This document shows positions 56,596-64,000 of a stretch of 64,000 nucleotides of DNA, in pieces. The notes below the pieces were generated by a model. It made no database searches and was not told where the DNA came from. It was given only the letters and a program-made list of their open reading frames with translations. The DNA is from Clitoria ternatea. Lineage: Eukaryota > Streptophyta > Magnoliopsida > Fabales > Fabaceae. Within the stretch, counting starts at the first letter, position 1; each line of letters begins with the position of its first letter. The stretch spans positions 84,088,501 to 84,152,500 of the forward strand of contig CM075674.1 of assembly GCA_037962975.1 (NCBI GenBank). Direction: 5' to 3'. The translations under genes were made by a program, and so were the position numbers.

Positions 56596-57471
56596 TGATC
56601 CGGTCTGGATACCGGCCCCAATCTTGTGACGTCAGAGTGACCTCATATAAGGAAAACCGGTGTCCTGGTTCAACATTACCACACCGGATATCCGATGTCT
56701 GGCCTTCCGTTCTCATCTCACGACCGCCCCACTTATTTTCTCTATAACGGATCATTGTTCATTTTCACGGAACGTTTATATAACTGTTGGCTTCTCAGTC
56801 ACAGCAAGATAAGAGCCCCTAATAACTTATCAGCGAAGATATTGTATGTAGCAAAATATGTCACGTCAATGGCCTCAGAAAGCAAGTGGATGTGTCAGCA
56901 GATTATGCGAAAAAAGTGATTATCCTTTCTTCTTCCTATAGGGTCGTACACTGATAATTGACCTACCCTCCTGACACATTCTGAGTGTTGAGCAACCCTG
57001 ATTGACATAATGTACACGCTATCAGAGCTAGGGGACCCACCTGTATCCAACGACTCATTTTCTAACGTACAACTATAAATAGCTTATTTCAATACACATG
57101 CAAGGTATCGTTGTTCTATCTCACACTTTACTATTACTTCGCTTGAGCATTCATTGAGTTCTTACACTCTTCTAACTTGAGCGTCGGAGAATCTTCGCAG
57201 GTGGCACCACCTTTCGCCCCCCTGCAACGCGAAACGTTGGTGTGAAGGATCTCCAGGACAACAAGACCGGCCTCTCCCACTGAGAGACCGGATTATCACA
57301 TCGGATACACATTGTTCCGGTGTACAAACCCTAAAAACACCTATAATCTTGTGGCTGGTCCCACACCGGATTCCAGACCCCGGTCTAGACCAGTTCATTG
57401 GCACGCCCAGTGGGACTCGTTAGAGTTATTCCCATTTTCGCAGAAGCTTGGTTGTCACGATGGAAGGTTGA
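56596..57471 (+). mobile_element. Tat-like element 3: 5' LTR, PBS and gag start, truncated
   Basis: LTR 56,596-57,397 (802 bp; TGATCCGGTCTGGATACC...CCAGTTCA), PBS TGGCACGCCCAGTGGGAC at 57,399-57,416, and leader up to ATGGAAGGTTGA (57,460), where the Athila element begins. The LTR shares its first 20 bases and the PBS with element 2, but its middle is much diverged. The rest, if present, lies beyond the Athila insertion and outside the window. The third codon of gag is followed by a stop created at the junction. Confidence 0.8.
57399..57416 (+). promoter_or_regulatory. primer-binding site of Tat-like element 3
   Basis: Third identical copy of TGGCACGCCCAGTGGGAC, two bases after the LTR end. 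Confidence 0.75.
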
Positions 57472-57758
57472 TGATGCATGATTTATCCTTAATTCCTCAA
57501 TTTAAATGTGTATAATTTGCCATCACTTAGTGTGTAATATACTGCACTTTAACACATTTTCATCATTTGAGCTTTATTTAATATTTAATTTTAAAATGAA
57601 TTAAGGATAAATTTTTAATAAAAGTTAGTTTTCTTTTGTTTTGTAGTGTGTGATTAAGCCTGTAATTAAAAAATAATTACCACAGGTCAAACGAAAGAAG
57701 CCACGACTCAAGAAATGGTCAAAAATACGAGAAAAGCACCGGCAACACCCTCTAAAGA

Positions 57759-58205
57759 ATGAGGAAACGCTTTAAGATAGACATGGTCTTCTTGAACGTT
57801 TTGGGGTTTCATTGTGGAGCACACAATGTGGAATTCTTTGAGGTGTTTGTGCGGAATTGGTTGTACTACCTTGCTCCAAGATCAATCACAAGTTGGAATG
57901 ACTTAAAGAAAATGTTCTTGGAAAAATTCTTTCCTGCCTCTAGAACAACTGCAATCCGTAAAGACATATCTGGCATTAGGCAACTCTCTGGAGAAAGTCT
58001 TTATGAATATTGGGAGAGATTTAAAAAACTTTGTGCAAGTTGCCCTCACCACCAAATTTCTGAACAACTTCTTCTTCAGTACTTCTATGAAGGTTTACAC
58101 CACGTTGATCGCAACATGATTGATGCGGCAAGTGGAGGAGCTTTAGGAGATATGACTGCTGCTGAAGCAAGAAATCTGATTAAGAAGATGGCATCTAACT
58201 CTTAA
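57759..58205 (+). pseudogene. gag: Athila gag, N-terminally truncated
   Basis: 148 codons, open. The core reads RNWLYYLAPRSITSWNDLKK, then EKFFPASRT, ESLYEYWERFKKLC and LLLQYFYEGL, a standard Retrotrans_gag domain. The first 15-20 residues do not match the family, so the upstream part was lost by deletion and this ATG is not the original start. An in-frame TAA at 58,203-58,205 separates it from the rest; reading resumes in the same frame. Confidence 0.85.
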
Positions 58206-60398
58206 CAATTTGGTGTGAGAAATGATTCTTTCAAACCCATGTTTGATTCCAATTCTAGTTCATCTGGAATTAAATTGGAGAGCAAACTTGATGCTCTCAC
58301 CACTCTAGTCACACAATTGGCAGTAAATCAAAAATCCATGACTGCTAAAGTATGTGGCATCTGCTCTTCACAAGAGCACCCCACTGATTGTTGTCCTTCT
58401 CTACAAGAAAAGGATAATAATAGTCCCCAAGCCTATGCAGCTAACATCTACCATGATAGACCTCCACCACCACAAAACCATGACCTTTCCACCAACAGAT
58501 ACAATCCAGGTTGGAGGAACCATCCAAACTTGAGATGGGGGAACCAACAACAAAATCCCCAACCTCCATTTCAAAATAATGCACCAACCTTCCAAAGAAC
58601 TACACCTCAACCATCCACAAATGGCCCTTCTTTGGAGGATCTGGTGAAACAAATGGCTACACAGAACTTGGAGTATCAACAGAGGAATGATGCTACCATC
58701 CAGAGTCTAAGCAACCAAATTGGGCAATTGGCTTCATCATTAAGCCAGTTACAATCTCAAAACTCTGACAAATTACCATCTCAACCAGCTGCAAATCCAA
58801 GAAATGTGAGTGCAATTCAGTTAAGATCAGGTAAGAACCTTGAAGTACCCATACCTAAGGAACCTGAAAAACAAACAGATGTGCCCACAACAGTTGAGAA
58901 TGATGTGCCCTCTTCAAGCACAAGCAAATCTGAGAAGCAACCATCCCAAATTCCACCTCATATCCCTCTTCCTTTCCCACCAAAAGCAATTCCAAGTAAG
59001 AAGATGGAAGAAGTGGACAAAGAAATTTTGGATACTTTCAGGAAAGTGGAAGTGAATATACCTCTTCTCGATGCAATCAAGCAAATTCCCAAGTATGCCA
59101 AATTTCTGAAGGAGTTGTGTACTCACAAGAGGAGACTCAAAGGTAATGAAAGGATAAGTATGGGAAGAAATGTATCTGCACTGCTTGGTAAGGAAAATAT
59201 CCCTGAAAAATGCAAGGATCCAGGTACGTTTTCTATACCTTGTATCATAGGCAATAATAAATTTAAAAATTGCATGTTAGATTTAGGAGCTTCAATAAAT
59301 GTTATGCCTATGTCTGTTTTTAAATCTTTGTCTCTTGGAAATTTACAACCTACTGGTGTAGTAATTCAGCTAGCCAATAGGAGCACTGCTTATCCTACTG
59401 GAGTTATAGAGGATGTTTTGGTTCAGGTAGAACAACTTGTTTTCCCTGCTGACTTTTTCGTACTTGATATGGAAGAAGCTATGCCTCAAATTCCTGTTCC
59501 TATCATTTTGGGAAGACCATTTTTAAAAACAGCTCGAACCAAAATAGATGTTCATTCTGGAACTCTCTCTATGGAATTTGGTGATACAAGAGTTCAATTT
59601 AATATTCTTGATGCCATGAAATACCCATCTGAAAATCATTCTATTTTCCAAATTGACATTATTGATGAACTGATTTTTGAACATTTTTCTAATATTGATT
59701 TGGAATACATGGATGATTCAAACAAATGTTTTGCATGCAATGATTCTGGAAGTTGTGATATTTGTGCTGAAATTGATAGATACATAATTTCTGATTCAGA
59801 GTCTTTAGATATACTTGTTAACCATAAGGAGCTGAATGCAGGATTTCAAGAAAATTCTAACATAATTTTTGAAGTGCAAACAGCAGAATCAAAATCTACT
59901 TTGTTAGTTCCATCTGTTTTGCAGGCACCCAAGTTAGAATTGAAACCCCTACCTGAGAACCTAAAGTATGTATACTTAGGGGATGATGAACAGCTCCCGG
60001 TGATAATTTCCACTTCTCTTGATGAAAATCAAGAAGAAAAATTGTTACAGGTATTGAAAAAACATAAGAACGCTATAGGATGGACATTGGCAGACATTCC
60101 TGGAATTAGTCCATCCATGTGCATGCATAGAATATTTCTGGAGGAAAATACTAAAGCAGTAAGACAGCCCCAGAGGAGACTCAACCCTGTAATCCTTGAT
60201 GTGGTTAAGAAGGAAATCACCAAGCTTCTACAAGCAGGAATCATTTATCCTATCTCTGATAGCCAATGGGTGAGTCCAATTCAAGTGGTTCCTAAGAAAA
60301 CAGGGATCACAGTTGTGAAAAATGAAAAGGATGAATTGATCCCAACTAGAGTGCAGAATAGTTGGCGAGTCTGTATTGACTACAGGAGACTTAACTAG
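58206..60398 (+). pseudogene. Athila Gag C-terminus, protease and RT N-terminus
   Basis: Same frame as gag, 730 codons to a TAG at 60,396-60,398. A CX2CX4HX4C zinc knuckle (CGICSSQEHPTDCC), a Gln/Pro/Asn-rich linker, then the protease with the Athila-type active site LDLGASINVMP (Asp about residue 356 counted from 58,215) and IILGRPFL near 430. From about 600: GWTLADIPGISPSMCMHRI and the RT fingers with QRRLNPVI, VSPIQVVPKK and RVCIDYRRLN, followed by the stop. DLG instead of DTG/DSG is normal for this lineage. Only the stop breaks continuity. Confidence 0.88.
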
Positions 60399-62852
60399 GC
60401 AACAAAGAAGGACCATTTCCCTTTACCCTTCATTGACCAAATGCTTGAGCGTCTCACAGGTAAGTCTCATTACTGTTTTCTTGATGGATTCTCTGGATAT
60501 TTTCAGATTCACATTGCAGCTGAGGATCAAGATAAGACCACATTCACCTGTCCCTTTGGCACATTTGCTTATAGGAGAATGCCATTTGGCCTATGCAATG
60601 CTCCCGGAACTTTTCAAAGATGCATGATAAGTATTTTTCATGATTTCATTGAAAATTGCATAGAGGTGTTTATGGATGATTTTACTGTCTATGGATCTTC
60701 ATTTAATGCATGCCTTGATAGTCTTGATAAAGTTTTAAACAGATGTATTGAAACTAACCTTGTTTTGAACTATGAAAAATGTCATTTTATGGTAAAACAA
60801 GGAATAGTTTTAGGGCATGTAATCTCTGAAAAAGGAATTGAGGTAGATCCTGTCAAGGTAGAAGTTATATCACATTTGCCTTACCCCTCTTGTGTTCGAG
60901 AGGTTCGTTCTTTTCTTGGCCATGCAGGATTCTACAGAAGATTCATAAAAGATTTCAGCAAGAAGGCTAGGCCACTATCCAGTCTGCTTCAAAAGGATGT
61001 GGCATTTGAATTTGATGAAAAGTGTAAGGAGGCTTTTAATTGCCTCAAGCAAGCATTGACCACTACCCCAATAATCCAAGCACCTGTTTGGACAGCTCCA
61101 TTTGAGTTGATGTGTGATGCCTCTAATTATGCATTGGGAGCCGTCCTTGGTCAAAAGATTGACAAGCAGCCTAGGGTCATCTACTATGCATCTAAAACTT
61201 TAGATGCTGCTCAGGTAAATTACACTACCACTGAGAAAGAGCTCTTGGCCATTGTTTTTGCATTAGATAAGTTTAGATCTTACCTACTCGGTTCTCGAGT
61301 AGTTGTCTTTACTGACCATGCAGCTCTGAAGTACTTGTTGAAGAAAGGTGAGTCCAAGCCAAGATTGATTCGTTGGATGCTTTTGCTCCAAGAGTTTGAC
61401 TTGGAAATTCGTGATAGAAGTGGAACACAAAATCTTGTGGCAGACCATTTAAGCAGAATTGAGAATGCTCCTGATTCGGCACCTATTCGGGACCATTTTC
61501 CCGATGAACACCTCATGAGTATTTCTAACTCTTTTGATTCACCTTGGTTTGCTAACATTGTAAATTATCTTGTTGCTTCTGTTTTTCCACCATGTGCATC
61601 CAGAAACCAAATTTCAAAATTAAAAAGTGATGCAAAGTATTATATTTGGGATGACCCGTATTTGTGGAAATTGTGTAATGATCAGGTGATTCGAAGATGC
61701 ATTCCTGATCATGAAATAGAATCAGTTCTTCGATTCTGCCATGCTTCACCAGTTGGTGGACATTTTGGTCCACAAAGAACAGCAAGAAAAGTGTTGGATT
61801 CAGGTTTGTATTGGCCCACAATTTTTAAGGATACATGGAGAGTTTGTAACACCTGTGAGAAATGCCAAAGATCTAGTAATGCTACCACATGGAGACAACG
61901 GATGCCTCAGCAACCAATGTTGTTTTGTGAAGTATTTGATGTTTGGGGCATTGATTTTATGGGTCCATTTCCTCCATCCTTTGGTTTTACTTACATTTTA
62001 TTGGCTGTTGATTATGTTTCTAAATGGGTGGAAGCTAAAGCCACCAGAACTAATGATGCTCGAGTTGTTGTGGATTTTGTTAGATCTCAAATTCTTTGCA
62101 GGTTTGGCATCCCGAGAGCAATCATTAGTGATCAAGGAACACATTTCTGCAACAGGACCATGCAAGCTATGCTCAGGAAGTATGGGGTTGTTCATAGAGT
62201 CTCTACTCCATATCACCCCCAAACCAATGGACAAGCAGAAGTCTCTAACAGAGAAATCAAAAGAATCCTGGAGAAGATAGTACAACCTAACAAAAAGGAT
62301 TGGAGCAGGAAATTGGATGATGCTCTTTGGGCACATAGAACAGCTTTTAAGGCACCTATAGGAATGTCTCCCTATAGAATTGTTTTTGGTAAAGCATGTT
62401 ATCTTCCAGTGGAGATTGAGCATCGTGCTTATTGGGCTGTAAAAGCTTGTAACTTAGCACTTGATCAAGCAGGTGAGGAAAGAAAATTACAACTGAATGA
62501 GCTTGATGAGATCCGTTTGGCAGCTTATGAGAACTCAAGGTTCTATAAGGAGAAAACAAAGAAATTCCATGATAGCTCAATAACTAGAAAGGATTTTACT
62601 GCTGGACAGAAAGTGCTACTGTTTAATTCCCGGTTGAAACTGATGGCCGGAAAATTGCGCTCCAAATGGGAAGGACCTTTCATTGTTACAAATGTATTTC
62701 CCCATGGAGCTGTGGAAATAAAAAGTGAAAACTCCAACAAAAGCTTCAAGGTTAATGGACAACGTTTGAAGCCATTTCATGAAAATCCTTCACTTGTGGA
62801 TGTTACAATGGAGGAACATGCTTTGGGGGAACCACTTCTTGATCCCCCTTGA
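60399..62852 (+). pseudogene. pol: Athila pol: RT, RNase H and integrase
   Basis: Continues in frame after the TAG; first Met at 60,441 gives 803 codons. Positions from that Met: RT palm with DGFSGYFQI and FMDDF (77-81, catalytic Asp pair); RNase H with FELMCDAS (Asp226), [16 protein letters not shown] (Asp292) and VADHLSR (Asp335); integrase with an HHCC zinc site (His434, His441, Cys472, Cys475) and a D,D-35-E-type core (Asp505 in GIDFMGPF, Asp564 in ISDQGTHF, Glu600 in GQAEVSNRE). All catalytic residues are present. It ends with a KWEGPF-type C-terminal domain and a TGA at 62,850. Without the TAG upstream this would be a full polyprotein. Confidence 0.92.
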
Positions 62853-64000
62853 GGGAGTTTTTCTTACCCATCTCTTTACTTTTTCATTATATTGTCTATT
62901 TTGTATGCTCTGTCTTACATTGAGGACAATGTATGATTTAAGTGTGGGGGTGGGATCATTCGTGTGTGTGTTATTGTTTGATTAAATTTTGGGTGGGATC
63001 ATTCGTGTGTGTGTTATTGTTTGATTAAATTTTGTGTGATATTAAAAAAAAATTATTAAAAATAAAAGATTTTGTGTGTGTTTTTGTTTTAAAAAGGCAT
63101 GTTTTATTGGAATTTTAAGATATGCATGAGTAACAAGTAAATTCTTTCATGTCTGATATGAGCTTAATGATATGTTATAATTTGAACTCAAGCAATTTTC
63201 GTATGATGAGAATGACATGATAATTGATAGATGATCATATATGATAGAATTATACCTTGTGAGATTTTTGAGTCTTAAAATTTGATGGATCACTTTAAAC
63301 CATCTTAATCCTTTCATGTGTGATTAATTCCTGAAAGCTTACATCTTAATTTTTGTCTTGTTTCTTGATGATACTTGAAACTCATATGAATGTATTTTGA
63401 TACAGGCATTTTGTTCAATTGAGCCACTAAGCCAGATAAGCCTACCATGAATAAATTATCTCTTGCTAGCCATTTTGAGCCTATTTAACTGTTTCCTTGT
63501 TGCAGCTCAAATAAGCCATGGATGAAGAACCAAAAATATACCTACCTTAAGAAATATATTGAAGCTTTGGAATCAAGTCAAAACAGGCATTCAAATAAGT
63601 GTGGGGGTGTGCAAAAAGGAATTGCAACTCTTGTTCCAAGTGTTATGCAATCTCATAAAAAAAAAAAAATTTACCAAATACCATACAATAAATGTTTTAC
63701 CTTCACTGTTTGCCAGAAAAATTAATTGCTTCATCATTCTTTTTGGTATATATATAAATATATATATTTCATCCATTTTAACCTTGGCCACATTTCAACC
63801 CTGTGAAAGCCCTGTTGATCTATACATGCATTTGTGTTGATTGTGGAATTGAGAAACTTGCCAAATTTTTAGACTGCTTGATTTTCAGGAATTGTTTTGA
63901 GTGTATACACAAACCTTAAACACTTGAGAGTTGAGAGTATGTCTTGTGAGGTTCTATCACTTATGATCTTCTTTTCAGTTTAATTTAATTTTCACATGCC
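62853..64000 (+). other. Athila region downstream of pol
   Basis: No gene. Begins with ACATTGAGGACAATG and TTAAGTGTGGGGGTGGG, usual after pol in Athila. A 43-bp unit (GGGTGGGATCATTCGTGTGT...) is duplicated at 62,948-63,035. A second GTGTGGGGGTG purine tract lies at 63,600. The rest is AT-rich with a TA run near 63,750. Confidence 0.6.

Larger units (their letters stand above)
57472..64000 (+). mobile_element. Athila-lineage Ty3/gypsy element, continues past the window
   Basis: Gag, protease, RT, RNase H and integrase sequences are those of Athila (see the coding entries). The left boundary is taken at TGATGCATGATTTATCC, which starts an LTR-like AT-rich stretch directly after Tat-like DNA. 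Only about 270 bp separate it from mid-gag, so most of the 5' LTR, PBS and gag N-terminus are deleted. After pol comes the GGACAATG...GTGTGGGGGTGG region typical of Athila. If an env-like ORF and 3' LTR exist, they lie beyond 64,000; GTTGA would be expected after the 3' LTR. Confidence 0.85.

Noticed and set aside
60029..62749. Many minus-strand and out-of-frame pieces over the Athila pol
   Set aside because: Shadows of a strongly conserved coding frame.

Overview
This window is nuclear DNA of a flowering plant, almost certainly a dicot. It is AT-rich and full of TA microsatellites, and nearly everything recognisable is transposable-element DNA: Ty3/gypsy of the Tat and Athila lineages, Ty1/copia of the SIRE type, a Cassandra-type LTR carrying 5S rRNA sequence, long solo LTRs, a hAT-like MITE and an integrated plant pararetrovirus. 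No intact host gene was found. Three small host-gene fragments sit together at 22.9-23.9 kb. The species cannot be fixed from sequence alone. The density of nesting suggests a pericentromeric or other repeat-rich region.

Layout. (1) 1-22,092: an endogenous caulimovirid (EPRV) on the minus strand, about 7.8 kb per genome unit, bordered by TA/CT repeats. It is split at its RNase H region by a 12.9-kb Tat-like LTR retrotransposon (3383-16253) with a perfect AAAAC target duplication. That element has gag-protease and only the first block of RT. In place of pol it carries two diverged copies of a spliced antisense gene (7790-10352 and 12274-14544), a tandem-repeat array and an internal polypurine-tract-like site. 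(2) 22,093-32,851: TE remnants, the gene fragments, a long LTR-type repeat and MITE-like hairpins. (3) 32,852-43,329: a three-level nest, in which a copia solo LTR holds a second Tat-like element of the same family (33807-42341), which holds a 3.8-kb solo LTR (34878-38675). (4) 43,330-47,700: a second copy of the repeat seen at 26.7-28.3 kb, interrupted by a Cassandra-type LTR (43896-44391) and a 2.6-kb solo LTR (44481-47120). The uninterrupted copy serves as the empty site for both insertions. (5) 47,700-50,905: a minus-strand SIRE-type copia remnant with gag, PBS and LTR, and 3'-internal-like sequence upstream of the LTR. (6) 50,942-56,595: a trinucleotide microsatellite, a hAT-like MITE and a second diverged LTR of the 44.5-kb type with a SINE-like box A/B segment. 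(7) 56,596-64,000: the 5' LTR and leader of a third member of the Tat-like family, cut off by an Athila retrotransposon whose gag-pol is nearly open (two stop codons) and runs to the window edge.

How the parts work together. Nothing here forms a cellular pathway. The story is one of insertion order and of modular retroelements. The Tat-like family shares an unusual PBS, LTR ends and a hypervariable 3' region. Its most complete copy has lost most of pol but keeps long antisense genes, so it would depend on enzymes supplied by another element. By eye its LTRs differ at about 6 of 729 positions, so it inserted recently; the LTRs of the second member differ at about 40 of 956. Ages and family names that rest on recalled motifs are marked as inference.
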